Below, one piece after another: positions 43,441 through 56,450 of a DNA stretch of 64,000 bases (the stretch's first letter is position 1; the number at the start of each line of letters is the position of its first letter). The stretch spans positions 211,491,298-211,555,297 of the forward strand of contig NC_134138.1 of assembly GCF_033958435.1 (NCBI RefSeq), given 5' to 3'. A program made the position numbers and the translations under genes. The stretch comes from Carettochelys insculpta (Eukaryota > Chordata > Testudines > Carettochelyidae). The notes under the pieces were generated by a model, which was not told where the DNA came from, made no database searches, and worked only from the letters and a program-made list of their open reading frames with translations.

Positions 43441-46400
43441 TCGCAGTGTTAATTGTTATATGTTTCAGCTGCATTCTGTGTTTCAAATTAGGGCTGTAGT
43501 TAAAGTTATGCATAGGCTTGGCAATAGTTTTGCTGGGTAATAGAGATGTTTATTTTTAAGAATTTTTAATCTAAATTTCCACAGTTGCATTAAATTACAG
43601 GGTAGGGACTCAGACAATGGGAAGGGTCAGACAATAATTATTTAATGACTGTCATTGTTAAGATTCAAAAACTTAAGGCTTTAAACTGATAATTTTATCA
43701 ACATCACATCTCAAAATATGTAAATAGCCTTAAATCAAACTCCAATGAAATGTAAAGCAGCATTTTCCCTACATTGCCTAGCTGGAGATTTCTCTTGTCC
43801 TCTTTGGTTTCTGTGTGTAAAATAAAATTGACATTTACCAATAAAAATTGAATCTTTCCATGCTTTGTCACAAGCGTTATGTTGTGAACACAGCATATGG
43901 ACTCAGACTTCTATAGCTGTTCCCATTGTAGAGAAGGATCATGAGTGATTCTAAAAGTTCAGGTGTTTGTTTTGATTTGTCTATAAAAATGTATCAGTAG
44001 CTTTATTATTTATTTTGTCCTGCTCACTAACAGAGCTACTCACTCATGCTAAAGAATGTACAAAATACAAGGCTGTTAAGTGCCTGTACTATTTTCATAA
44101 GCAAAAACATCAATACATACTTGACTTTGACAGTTTTACCATCCATTTTCCAGTATGACTCTGGATGATAAAAGAAGACAATTTTCAACTTGCTGGTTTA
44201 TGGTGTAGAATAAAGCATGACTTTTTTATAATTGGACCTTTGCTTATCCCCCATTAGCAATGCTCATTTCCCCAAAGCCAAAACAGAGACAAGAAAAAGG
44301 TGATTTTAACATTGTTATAGAGTTGGAGTTCCTGATAGCCAGAACTATCCAATATGTTCATGTTAGTCAGTAATAAATATCCCAGGCCCAAACCCTGCAA
44401 CTGGATCCCTCTCAACAGACCTCTTATGACAATTTCAGGACAAGTCAGTCTGCATTTAGTACTTACACCTTTTGGGGAAGGACAAATTTTTCATGTCATC
44501 ACAGCAGACAGTATTCACAAGTTGACATCGTCTCTTTTTTGCTGTCAAGTCATGAGTTAAAAGCTTACGGCTGCTATATGAAAAATAATGTTTTTGATTA
44601 AATTAAGACACATTCAGAACATTTTTAGCAAAGAAAAGGAATAATGCATGGAGAGTCAGAGGTTATCATTCATGAAAAGGGGAGTCATTTCATGTCTAAT
44701 TACACCCTTATAGAGGCTATTGAGCCAGATTGGTGTAAATAAACTATACCATTTTACACCAACGGAAGAGCTGCCCCACTGATTTCAATTTAGAAGCTTT
44801 AATGTACAGCCAATTCCTAAATAAAATGTCCTCTAGCAAACTAGATCAACTTGGTTTTATTCAGATTAACTTTGAAGAATACAAAAGAAAATGGTGCAGA
44901 GAAAAGATCATTCAGTTTTTGACAAATAACATTGATGTTACAAAGCTTATTATTAAAAAACTGCATTGGTCTATGGTAGCTGACATTCTGCAGTTGTTCT
45001 GTACTCTTAGTCCAAAAAATAAATGTGCTTTCTCCAATATTGTTATATGACAATATTTTGTTAAGGGTTGATTTCATAAAGGAAATCACTGTGCATGTGG
45101 GAGAAAGGCTATCTCTTCAAGATAACAGAGATTTTTCTCATGTAAGCATTACACACGATGACCTCTTATACTTTAAGTCCTTCCTAAAAGTGTAATCCAT
45201 CTACCATGATATATTACATATTAGAGATGGGTGTGAAACAGTTTTCTTATTCCATGCCAATTATTGAGATACTGGAAATTTTTCCCATCTCTCATCAGAA
45301 TAAAAAATATACAGCTCAAAAATGCCTATGAACCAGAAATCCAAAAATGCATTGGTTTGGGGTCAGTTGAGGCTTTTCATTTTAATAATTTCTAAATGCT
45401 TTGTTGAATTTTGACCTTTTTGTTACAGTTAGCTTCAATATTAAAATGTAGCATTGCTTGGAATATTTCGTTTTGAATTTTTTTCCAAAAAAGTTTTGAG
45501 CTGAATACTACAGCTGTAAATATTAACAGAGCCATTTTAGACCTTATTCCTTTCTCCTATAGCACTTCTATATTTTAGTCTTCTTCAAGATTATCTACCT
45601 TGTTAATACTACTATAGAGACTAAAATCTTGGAGATTCTGCACAAAGTCCCAGGAAGGCTGTGAAGAAATCAGGACAGAGAAGTATAGTAGAAGGTAAAT
45701 ATACATGAGATTAGTAGAAGGGAAATATATTACCCCCAGTTAAATAAGTCCCTGTTCACAAAGTAACAGAAGTTAATCTAGAACTAGCAGGAACTTTCCA
45801 GAATCAATCAAGCCAATTAAAGAATCTGGAGCCAATTATGAGGTTTCTAGAGGCAAGTGAGTCAGACAGCCACACCTGGAGCCAATTAAGAATCAGCTAA
45901 GACTGGCTAAAAAGTGCTCCTTTTCTGGTGGCTCAGTGTATGTGTGCAAGGGACTGAGGGAAGGTGTCATAGATCTAGGAGGAGCAAGCACAAGCAGGTC
46001 CTAGAAAGAAGAACCTGCAGGTAAGGAAGGTACTGGGGAAGGGCTGCCAGGATCTGGACCAGGGACTCATAGCTATCCCATGGCTGTTATTGGAGACACC
46101 TGCAGGCAGCTGTTTCCACAAGGTCCGTGGACAGAGGCTGGGAGAAGACAGTGGGCCTGGGTTCAGCCACTACCTTCTCCCCATTACAGCATGAAAACTG
46201 GACTGGTTTTGGTAAGGGGTTTGTCCAGCCCTTTAACACTTGGAAAGGCCCCAGAGACTATGGAATGTTTTTTCCCTACTTTTCTGCATTCTGACAAATG
46301 ATGAGAAGAGTAGCTCAACAAACAGCAAAGCTGGTGCACTAGAGAGAGTGCCTAACTGAGGGCTGTTGTGAGCTTCTGAGGCAAGCAATCTGCTATGAAG

Positions 46401-48480
46401 ACTGAGGAGAAGCTTGCTCACAAGGCACAGAGATCTGAAGAGTTTGCAATCAAGTCTCTGATCCTGGAAAGATTTGTACATAAAAGTAGTGTCATTGATT
46501 CAGTGAAATTACTAACAGAAGTAATGTTTCTCGTCCATGTATGTGTTTTCAGGGTAAGATACTAATTTAAGACACTGTGTAATAAATGGATATAGTAAAA
46601 TTTTCATTGCAACTCTATAATCTGATCCACTTGGAAGGATGCTTCTGCTTATGCAGTATTCCACTGAAATCAGTTGGATGCTACATGAGTACAAGGGCCC
46701 ACCCATAGGATGCTGTTTTCAGGTGGTGAATTGTAGGAAGCAGAAAGAGGGAGAAAGAAGCAGGAAAACAGAACCATATCAGGGTGTTATTTCAGCTGGA
46801 GAGTGTGTGACTTGATTATTACTCCAATTTACTTAAAAGTATTAGGTGTGTTGGGACTTTCAGTTTGTAAAACTTCCGGAGTCTTCTCATTGCACTGCAA
46901 ATTGCCAATGTTTATTAGAGATATAAATTTCTACCTTTGCCTATTTCCAAGCTTTAAAACAACTAGCAAAAGCCTTTTACAATTTCCAGAATGAAAACAC
47001 TTCAAAATAGTATGACAAGAAAGTCCAGTGTGTGTCCTGGAAAATATATTCTCCTCCAGGCCACACCCTTCCAAATGTCCTTTCACCACCACCGACAGTT
47101 AAGCCCTCTTGAACAGAACAGAAGTAACCCATGGTCAACAGCTGTAATGTCATTGGCGTTCTTCAAGTAAAGACAGTGTCACCCTCTACTGTTCCTCAGA
47201 GTGCTGCACTTCTCTGCCTATCTACTAGGACATGTTTGGTAAGCAACATATGTACTATTTCACGTGAAACAGCTCATGATATATCAAGCACTGTATGAAA
47301 TAATGATTGTTTCAAATTTCATAGTTCTCAAGTGTTGACTAAAACAATTCTCTAGACAGATTTTGCTTTTAAAATCCTTATTTCCTTTGTTACCATTCAT
47401 AAAGCCTCCGGCTCATATTCAGTTTCTTATACAAGTGGGTGAAATTCCAGTTGCATGAGGGGTGAATTTGATCCTGTGCCAGATATTACCTGATCTTTCA
47501 AATATATTTAATTACATACTTCAGCATATAGATAATAAGGAGGACTAGGAAACTATAACACATGAGTTGTGTCTTGTAAATTAGCAACCATGGGCTTTGT
47601 CATTTGCCCAACTTTGGTGTCAATAAGAGCAGAATTTGGTTCAGGAGCTCTAGGCAAACTGAGAAACAGTCTTCCCAGCACACGTACTTCAATATCATGC
47701 CTTGGGTGATGTCAAAAGCACTAACTTTATGTTTCTTTCATGCACTATCAAACTTACATAAGTGATACATCTTTGTGTTTCCTGGGCTGCTTCTTAGAAT
47801 ACAAAAAGAGGCAGGTTGAATTTTTTTCACCTTACAAGAATACATATTTTTCCAAGTCTAAATAAACAAAATGTATTCACCCCTTAATTGGCTTTTGTTG
47901 GGAGACAGTCTTGCTTTCAGCTAAGAAAGATGGGGGGGTTTTTTTATGTCTTCATTAAAAGATCTCTCCATTTTAAAAAAGAACTATATATGTGTTAAAG
48001 TCACAGTAAGTTTGGTCTCCAACTAAGATTGTTCCATAATGCCAAAAATGCCATTTTAGAAGTATGTTATTTTTAAAGGGTTTATGTTAAGCAATGGGGT
48101 GGATATTATTCTTTAAATCTAAGTTTTAAACAGTGTAAGGAGTGGAGCCAATTGAAGTAAATCATAATTGCTAAACAGAATTAAGTTTGCAACAGCTTCT
48201 TATAAGTCTGAAGGAAAGCAGGCATAAAAATAGATCCAAGGAGTAGAAACATTTTTAAGTAGCTTCTATCCCAGACTTCCAGTCTCTAATATCTCAATAT
48301 TATGAATCAGCTATAGTGCAACACTAACCATAGCAGTCTTACATTTTAACTCAGTGCAAATTATTTATGTTTCAGAAGGTACAGTTTCCTTTATGAACTA
48401 GCAAATGTCTTCTAAGAGTAGAAATCCTGTGCTATCAGTGATGATCTGCTATCAAACTGAATTTCCTTCTTACATATTAG
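43441..48480. other. unannotated sequence
   Basis: No gene is recognised over about 5 kb. A piece of the degraded palindromic repeat seen at 7345 may lie at 44715-44790 (AGCCAGATTGGTGTAAATAA, CCATTTTACACCAACGG). The part 45850-46220 is GC-richer and may be an old retroelement fragment, which I cannot name. Confidence 0.35.
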
Positions 48481-50495
48481 TGAATTAGGGCAATTCAGCT
48501 CCATAGCTCTCGCTCAGACAGTCTTTGGATCTGATCCCACAGAACTCCATTAACTTGAAGGAGTTCTGTACAAGGAGTATAAGTTGCTTGTGGCAGGAAG
48601 AGGCAGTGCAGTGTTGAACAGGAGCTGCACAAGGAGGCTGCATGCCAAGTGGATGGTCGCGGTCCTTGTGGTAAGGGTGTTCCATGCAAGAAAGCTGTCC
48701 TGTGAAGAACAGAAGGGGCCTCAGATCTGAGCTGGAGTGGTTTCGTTGAACCCAGAAGCCCCAAAACTGGTATGGAGAGGCTACAGCTGCTGTCCAACTC
48801 CTTGCTCTACACAAGAGTTTACTACTCAGGTTTCTATCCAGATGTAGTGGATTCTCACTGGGATCCTGCAGTGCCTGGCCCTCTTTAGCAGGATCTGTCA
48901 CTTTATTGAACATTTTGTTAGAAAAGAGTTAAGGCTGAAAGTGTATTTCCACGGAGTAGTTATCATGCATCTTCATAAAACAAACACCTCCAAAATACAC
49001 AAATGCTAAAAATTCTGAAAATGAACAGTCAGGTCAGGCCAGTTCTCCCCTAACATATCTTCCTTTTTCACCTTCTCTCACCCCAGTCAACCTTCCATCC
49101 ATTCTTCTCCTGATGCCCTGCTCCTGACCCATTCAATGATCCTCAGTCTCTCCATCTCCCACTCTGTCACCCTGATAATTTGCCACCTTATCCCATTACC
49201 CTATATTGTATGCCCTCTTCTCTCCTGCTCACATGCCAAGAGATGCTCTCTGGGTAAGGCTGCTGGAGACTACCAAGGGAGCCACCCACCTAATCACTTA
49301 AGTACTAATTAATTCCCCTGAAGAAGGCTGATTGGGGAATATGTGACCAATTAGCTGCTCAGTCTGGGGGACTGATGAATCAATAACCCCTCCAATGAAG
49401 GTTGGAGATGAAGGCTATGAAATAAACTATAAGAAGGAAGTGAGGAGAGGATTGGGCTAGCTGATCCTAAAATGACCTGTTTTACATGCCATCTCTTGCT
49501 CCTTGCAAAGCCTCTACCTATGCCTACAGAATGTGCACTCCCTCCTTGTTACCCCTTTCATGAACCACCCTATCTCTTCAGGTATCATCCAGACCTTTGA
49601 TACTCCTCTATATACCCCCATCCATGAATTCCCAAAGGTCTTAGTGTCTCGTACCTATTATATACACCCTCTATGACCTTCAGTCCTTTGTCTCCCTTCT
49701 GTACTCATTTCTGTGCCCTGCATCCTAGTCTAAAACCTTAATCTGAAAAGTATGACAATTATATTTTACAAACCTCTCTGAAAAGTCATCTACAATGGAT
49801 TAAATGAAGCATGTGATGTTGCAGAGGAAATTATTTCTTTCAAGTATATTGGACCCAGATGAAAATCAGGTGTATAATAGGAAACTAACTTCTGCCTGAA
49901 CTGTGGAGCAGCTAGTGCCATGACATAAGACAGCAAATGAAAGAGAAGCAAGGCAGATATTCCATTATTTCATATTTATGAATTTGGGTGGCAAACTTGC
50001 AAACATGCACCAGAATAACCTTACCTATGTGAAAAGTCCTACTGAGTGCTCACACACACATACCAATATGAACATATATACTATTTACACACCCAGAATG
50101 TCTAAATATATTAGAATTCCATCATCTTTTCAGGTGGGCACTGTTGGGGACTGAAGAGCAGAACTTTTGAGATGTTGAGTTCTATGTGTAATTGATCCTA
50201 CTCCCATTTGTGGGAGCATTGGGGTCTGCAGGGAATTGGATCAGGTCGTTAGTGGATGCCATGAAGCTAAAATATGTACACCCTTCACCTTGAGAAAAAG
50301 TAGAACTCTGTGTGTGCATGTTACTTTGCAGAACACTGCTATCTCCTTGTGCTACTTCCAAGCAAAGTATGCATATCCAGCATGGGAGTGATCCCTCCAT
50401 GCTAAGAAATTAGGTCCTGTTCTAAGCAACAGTGGTCTAGTGGTCTAGATAATAGGATATCTAAGCCAACACCGAAGAATGGCTTGTACTTACTG
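48481..50495. other. unannotated sequence
   Basis: A minus-strand open frame of 142 codons at 48485-48913 is among the longest in the window but shows no domain, no splice-site pattern and no neighbour that supports it. The rest is unrecognised, with pyrimidine-rich text at 49050-49210. Confidence 0.35.
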
Positions 50496-50499
50496 GCTG

Positions 50500-51010
50500 A
50501 TATTGTCCCTGTCAGAAGGACGCTAGCAAGCCAAAGGAAAAGATCACAGCAGATGGAAGAGCCAAGGCATCCATTACATCGTCACATTGGAATAATCAAA
50601 TGTGTTAAATTGTGAAAGAGTTTTATGGCTAGTGTTGTGCTTTGGATTCGAGACCTGGCAAGGCATGACTGAGATTATGGAGTGAAAGACTACACACATG
50701 CAGATGCACTGAAAATAGATCTGGAACCCCAAAAGCACCATCCTGGCGGGACCTGGTCAATGTGGCAATGCCTGAACCCTGTGTGTCTGCAAACTGGAAG
50801 ATCAAAGACTAATATGCTCAAATAGAGCTATTCTGAGTATAAGTGTATGTGATTGTGGTGAGGTGCAAACCAAGGAGCACCTGCTCCTTTCCTGATTCTT
50901 TGGGGAGACCTATAAGTCAGAGGACCTCACTGCAGTGATGGAAAGAGCCATCGCTTGTACACAGTTCTGGAAAAACATCTAGTTTGTGACAAGGACACAA
51001 GAAGAACACA
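50500..51010 (+). pseudogene. LINE ORF2 C-terminal remnant (CDCG motif)
   Basis: One frame gives LNPVCLQTGRSKTNMLK, a stop, then SYSEY; the next frame gives SVCDCGEVQTKEHLLLS followed by a stop. Together they match the C-terminal region of many LINE ORF2 proteins, which reads roughly LNRLRTGxxR..KWG..CDCG..QTxxHLLxCP. The stop after LLLS stands where Cys-Pro is expected. At least one frameshift and two stops make it dead. It is not CR1-like in this part, and I do not assign the clade. Upstream RT motifs are not recognisable. Confidence 0.5.
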
Positions 51011-52860
51011 CCAGATTTCATGCAGTGCTCTGTAATACCGAGGCCCAGCCCTGCATTTACATTGTTTGCAAAAACATAAACCAAAGCTGTTGCAAAGGTT
51101 TTGGATCCACATATTCCTAATAAAGCTGATACACAAAAGGCAGGATTATCATCAGCTCATCCTCCTCAGGATGTAGAGGAACATCTTCTAGCAGCACAAT
51201 GTATTTAATGACGTTCAATTATATACAAAATTCTGTAATTTGCAAAGGGTCTCAAGTCATTAGTGAGAATTAATGAGGTTCCACTGTAATAAAACATTAC
51301 TTCAAAATACAGAGTTTTACCAGAACATATGGGATTATAAAAGTAAATGTGCATCACACATAATCTTATGCCACATTATATGGCACATTTTTAAAAGGAA
51401 ACACCCACAGGTCTGAACGACTGTATTTTTACGCAAATTCAATATGCAGTAAGATATGCTTACTTGTCACTTTTTTTTCCTTGTATCGCCACAGCGCCCG
51501 AGGGAGGTCTCATGTCTCACTTTGCCTTGCCATTGTCAGTCTACCTTTACAAATACTCTTACCATTTCCAGGCAAAAGGCCTTCTGGCACTGCAAAACAG
51601 TTGGGTTTTTTGTTTTGTTTTTTTTGTTTCCAACCATCTTATGTGACACACAGCAAGAAGCCACTGTAAGATCTGCGTAACCCAATCCTCCTTGGGAATT
51701 CAATATGCTGCACAACTTATGCCCAACCCTGCACGATTTTTATAATCATAGCCATCATCTTTTTATTATGTCTTGGACTTGAAGGAGCCTGAAAGCAGAT
51801 GTAACTCATGATGACCTGACTTCAATGGGAGAATGAACCAGGTGGCTAATTGTCTCTAAAACAAATACACTGATAATTAGCAGGAGAACACAATGCAACA
51901 GAAGCCTAACCACCAACCTTTATTTAAGTTAAGCAAATGGGTGAGCAAATGATGCAGCTGCATAGTACTTTGACAAGTTAATAAGGGAGCCATACTTCAT
52001 CTAGTCAGCTACACTAGCCAAAGCATGCTCTCAGGACCTGATATCAATGATCTGAAATTGTGAGCGTAGACAAAAATGTGGAAAAATTATCAGCACTACC
52101 ATGGAAAAGCTCTTATTTGAAAGTTCCCCAGAATAGCAGGTTAAATGCCTTAGCCTTTCACCCCAGAACCTGAGTTCAACCCCCCTTTAGGTCAGAAATG
52201 AAAATGAACATGATGGTCTCATCTCACTTACCATTTGTCCATATTATAAAACCAAGCACAGTTGGCAGCCTCTGCTGAGGAATAGGTTAGGAATGAACAG
52301 CAGAGGGGATGCCTGTCAGGACTGAATTGCATTGGCAAATGGGGCATAGAGAAGCTTGCACATTGCCAGTCAACAGGATATTTGGCTCTAGCCAACATCA
52401 CCAGTGCCTCCTCTTTAGAAGCACTACACATCAGAGTTTGCCCATAAAATGCAAGGGAAGAAAACAAAAGCTTGATGGTACTAGAGACTTGGTGAATACG
52501 CTCATCACATGAAAGAATCCACTGACGGCTTTGTAGATGGTGTCAAAACACCCATTGTAGCAGATCACAGTGTACTTAGTGCAAAACGCCAGAATGCTGT
52601 TGAGAGGTGGAAAGACAAATATTTCCAGGTAATTCCTAATGGTCTTTGTTATTATTAGTACAAATGATCAGAGAATTCAATAACTTCAAGTGCTGAGTAT
52701 AATGGTTCTGCCTTTGTCATCTTTCTTCAGTGTTAACCACTTTCATGGGCAAGACAAATGCCAGGGAGATTGTTTGTTTGTTTGTTTGTTTGTTTGTTTG
52801 TTTGAAAAGCTGGAAATATGCTGCAAAGTTGGAGACGAAGCCTTTTTATGGGGAAACTAG
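51011..52860. other. unannotated sequence
   Basis: No gene or repeat family is recognised apart from a microsatellite at 52771. Confidence 0.35.
52771..52805 (+). repeat. (TGTT)n microsatellite, about 9 units
   Basis: Thirty-five bases of uninterrupted TGTT units, the longest tetranucleotide array in the window. Confidence 0.9.
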
Positions 52861-52877
52861 GTAACTATTGCATGTGT

Positions 52878-53050
52878 TGCCCTCCGGAATACCCCTCTGG
52901 AAACACACACCCCCCCGCCACTCATGCACCTGATGAAGCAGGTCTTTGCCCACAAAAGCTAATGCTCCAAAATATCTGTTAGTCTATAAAGTGCCACAGG
53001 ACTTCTTGTTGTTCTTGAAGGTACAGACTACCATGGCTACCTCTCTGATA
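52878..53050 (+). mobile_element. Penelope-like 3' end insertion with tail
   Basis: Forward 3' region (CACCTGATGAAGCAGGTCTT, GCCCACAAAAGCTAATGCTC, TTAGTCTATAAAGTGCCACA) followed by the full tail (GGTACAGACTACCATGGCTA, CCTCTCTGA). An exact 12-bp duplication, TATTGCATGTGT, lies at 52866-52877 and 53051-53062. There is no inverted arm, so this copy shows the simple 5'-truncated form. Confidence 0.85.
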
Positions 53051-53062
53051 TATTGCATGTGT

Positions 53063-54590
53063 ATTTCTTTAGACTTCTGTCCAGAAATACAAAGGGGGCA
53101 CTTATCCAACATGTTAATTCCAGTTCAGAGCAAAAGCTAGTTTAGTCACAGCCCCTGTTGCAGCAGCTCACACACACACAAAACAAACTTTAGTAGTTGT
53201 GAATGAGAACCAGAAAGCAAAACTGACGCTAGCCAGGGGTCCCAATTTACTGCTACTTCAGTGCACTTTTACCCTTATATAACTCCACTAGTGCAAACAG
53301 CAGGATAACTCACTGACGTGCAAGAAAGGTAATGCCCAGCTCACACTCCACAATAGCTCACACACTGGTATAAAATCAGAAAGACTTTATATACACTGGG
53401 ATAAAGAGGGGTAGGCGATGGTTAATCAGACCCAAAAGAATGAGAATGTCTTGTCTATTTTTGCTGTGTGAGGAGAGCAAATCATAAAATGGAAACAGAT
53501 TGGGTAAATGGTGAGATGTATTTTTTCCAATGATATGTTTCAGACTTCCATCTCAAATAGGGCAAGATAATATTATTGACATGATCAAAAGGAAAAGGCA
53601 CAAATGTGATAAATAAGACAACACTGCACTGAGCTTGTATGGAAAAGTGGATTGGTTCCCTTCAGTTTCCAGTTAATCACAGCAGTTGAACTTCATTTTA
53701 CATCTGGATTTTACAAAATTCTTGTTGTATTTCAGCTTCTGGTACAGAAGTCTCAGAAAGGAAAGAGAATAAAAGGAGAGTGTTCAGGGACGTTCAGAAC
53801 AATAGTTCCTTCAAAATCCCAACAAGTCTGCTGAGGCTTTGTACTTGCAGAGTTTATTTTGGCAAATACAGGAAACACTGGGAGAAAACATTCTTGCTAG
53901 TTTTGCTGCTTCTTAAAGCAGTTGACTGTTCACTCAGCCCCATGTATTTTCTTCTTAACTTATAAATAATTAGCTATAATTTAATAGTCTAAAGGATACG
54001 TTATATACTGCCCCTCTTCAGTTCTTTGTAAGAGTTAATTAGGGAATACAATAGCAGGTATGATTTCTCTTTTATTTTCCTTTCTCCATATCATTTGTCA
54101 TTTAATAATCATGTTAAACGACAAAAATCTAGATCCCTGCCAAGTTCAAAATAAGCTCAGTATTCGTTGTTTGCTCGACGCAATGTATGCAAAAATTAAC
54201 AAATAGTAGGAAAGAAGATGTTTGCTAGCTCTGAATAGAAACGCACTTCTCTGAGAGGAAGACAGGTCTCCACTTCACGTCACTTCCTACTTCACTGTGG
54301 TAAAAGTTAGACTTAGCAAAATGGTCACCAAACTACACTCTGCCCAGAAAACCCTGGTTTACTAGTGTCTGGCTCCTGCCTGGCATTTGACTCAATTAAT
54401 TTGCTGAACAGCTGGCAAAGTGCCATCATTTGAGCCACTTGTGACTTCAGTTCCAGCATGTTTGTGCTTCCTTGCTATTGATTAGGAATCCCCTTTTCTT
54501 TTCTATATTTCTGGGAAAGCTTTCTGCCAGAAGAATGAAAAGAAGTGAATGGTGGGAACTAGGATTCCGCTGTGGGATTTGATAAGGATA
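53063..54590. other. unannotated sequence
   Basis: AT-rich; no gene or repeat family is recognised. Confidence 0.35.
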
Positions 54591-54874
54591 CCTCATGAAT
54601 AAGAAAAAAGCAGTCAAGTAGCACTTTAAAGACTAGCAAAATAGTTTATTAGGTGAGCTTTCGTGGGACAGACCCACTTCTTCAGACCATGGCCAGACCA
54701 GAACAGACTCAATATTTAAGACACAGAGAACCAAAAACAGTAAGCAAGGAGGACAAATCAGAAAAAGATAATCAAGGTGAGCAAATCAGAGAGTGGAGGG
54801 GTGGGGCGGAAGCTCAAGAATTAGATTGAGCCAAGTATGCAGATGAGCCCCTATAGTGACTCAGAAAGTTCCCA

Positions 54875-55217
54875 TCACGATTTAAACCATGTGTTAATGT
54901 GCCGAATTTGAATATAAAAGTCAGCTCGTCCACTTCTTTCCAAAACGGTGCGATAATGTCTCTTCAGTAACACACATACCTTGAGGTCATTGACACAATG
55001 ACCCATTCCATTAAAATGTTGACTAAGTGGTTTGTGGATCTGGAGTGTTTTGATGTCTGTTTTGTGCCCATTGACCCTTTGTCTAAGGGAGTTAGAAGTC
55101 TGTCCAATGTACAAAGCATCTGGGCATTGTTGGCACATGATGGCATATATGATGTTAGCAGAGGAGCATGAGAAAGTGCCCGTGATTCTGTGAGTAACCT
55201 GGTTAGGTCCAGTGATG
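54875..55217 (-). pseudogene. PLE GIY-YIG endonuclease in the inverted left arm
   Basis: The minus-strand open frame reads GPNQVTHRITGTFSCSSAN, IIYAIMCQQC, ALYIGQTSNSLRQRVNGH, SQHFNGMGHCVNDL and VCVLLKRHYRTVLER. It then shifts frame relative to the plus-strand copy: ESGRADFYIQ-like residues replace EVDELTFIFK. The GIY block, the YIG block and the Arg after it are all present. The domain lacks the upstream Cys cluster and the RT because the arm begins just inside the domain. A protein from this arm alone would be an isolated, C-terminally altered nuclease, so it is treated as a pseudogene. Confidence 0.85.
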
Positions 55218-55868
55218 GTATTTGCATGGCCCCACAATATGCTAATATATTTATGGCCTACCTGGAACAACGATTCCTCAGCTCTCGTCCCCTATTACCA
55301 CTCCTCTACTTAAGATACATTGATGACATTTTTATGATTCAGACCCATGGTACAGAGGCTCTAGAAGAATTCCACACACTTTAACAATCTACACCCCACC
55401 AACTTATGCCTCGATTACAACATGCAAGAGGTACATTTCCTGGACACTACAGTACTAATCAAGGATGGCCTGATCAGTACCACACTGTACTGAAAACCTA
55501 CTGATCGCTATACTTATCTACACCCTTCTAGCTTCCATACTGCACACATGACTAGCTCCATTGTTTACAGTCAAGCTCTTAGGTACAATCGCATTTGCTC
55601 TGATCCAACTGACAGAGACCAAAAACTACAAGAACTTTACCAAATATTCATAAACCTGAATTACCCACCAGGAGAAGTAAGAAAACAAATTGACAGGGCC
55701 AGACGCATACCCAGAGACCAGCTACTCCGAGATCGGCCCCAAAAAGCCAAGAACAGAACACCACTGGTCATCACCTACAGCCCCCAACTCAGACCACTGC
55801 AATGAATTATTAAAGACCTACAACCTGTTCTTAATCAGCATGCTACACTCCAGAAGGCTCTGGGTGAC
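55218..55868 (+). pseudogene. PLE reverse transcriptase, C-terminal half, broken
   Basis: The plus strand reads DGICMAPQYANIFMAYLE, then LRYIDDIFMI with the catalytic YIDD at 55316-55327, then EALEEFHTL and a stop. After a shift of frame near 55380 come blocks for TTVLIKDGL and KPTDRYTYLHP, with a TGA before KPTD, then an open stretch from 55548 (IVYSQALRYNRICSD, YPPGEVRKQIDRAR), ending at a TGA at 55803-55805. This order is that of the RT and thumb region of Penelope-like elements. RT motifs upstream of the GxCMxP block are missing because the sequence starts at the hairpin joint. Inactive. Confidence 0.85.
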
Positions 55869-56450
55869 ATGTCTGTTCTCTCCTACAGACAACCTCCCAA
55901 CCTCATGAGGAGCCTCACTAACAGCCACAGTCTATACCCCAGGAACACCAGTCCTGGAACCTTTCCCTGCAACAAAGCCTGCTGCCAGCTTTGTCCACAT
56001 ATCTTCTCTGGAAATATCATCACTGGACCTAACCAGGTTACTCACAGAATCACGGGCACTTTCTCATGCTCCTCTACTAACATCATATATGCCATCATGT
56101 GCCAACAATGCCCAGATGCTTTGTATATTGGACAGACTTCTAACTCCCTTAGACAAAGGGTTAATGGGCACAAAACAGACATCAAAACACGCCAGATCCA
56201 CAAACCAGTTAGTCAACATTTTAATGGAATGGGGCATTCTGTCAATGACCTCAAGGTATGTGTGTTACTGAAGAGACACTATCGCACCGTTTTGGAAAGA
56301 GAAGTGGACGAGCTGACTTTTATATTCAAATTCGGCACATTAACACATGGTTTAAATCGTGATGGGAACTTTCTGAGTCACTATAGGGGCTCATCTGCAT
56401 ACTTGGCTCAATCTAATTCACCCCTCCACTCTCTGACTTGCTCACCTTGA
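55869..56450 (+). CDS. PLE GIY-YIG endonuclease domain, open frame (193 codons)
   Basis: An uninterrupted frame continues, in the same phase after the TGA at 55803, into a linker with a Cys cluster (FPCNKACCQLCPHI, residues 32-45), the GIY block (IIYAIM, residues 72-77), the YIG block (ALYIGQT, residues 84-90), Arg97 and His101, and a C-terminal stretch with KLKRHYRTVLER-like and DELTFIFK text. This is the canonical endonuclease of Penelope-like elements, which nicks chromosomal DNA and provides the primer for reverse transcription. It is preserved as an open frame, but the element lacks its RT N-terminal part and any promoter I can recognise, so expression as a working enzyme is unlikely. 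The ATG at 55869 lies within the linker and need not be a natural start. Confidence 0.85.
   Translation: MSVLSYRQPPNLMRSLTNSHSLYPRNTSPGTFPCNKACCQLCPHIFSGNIITGPNQVTHRITGTFSCSSTNIIYAIMCQQCPDALYIGQTSNSLRQRVNGHKTDIKTRQIHKPVSQHFNGMGHSVNDLKVCVLLKRHYRTVLEREVDELTFIFKFGTLTHGLNRDGNFLSHYRGSSAYLAQSNSPLHSLTCSP

Noticed and set aside
48485..48913. Minus-strand open frame of 142 codons, rich in Cys, His and Ser
   Set aside because: No domain, no repeated Cys spacing typical of a zinc finger, and a second overlapping frame exists on the same strand. Kept as unannotated.
54964..55227. Second minus-strand frame over the left PLE arm (87 codons) and its plus-strand counterpart at 56089-56271
   Set aside because: These are alternative-phase shadows of the GIY-YIG domain.
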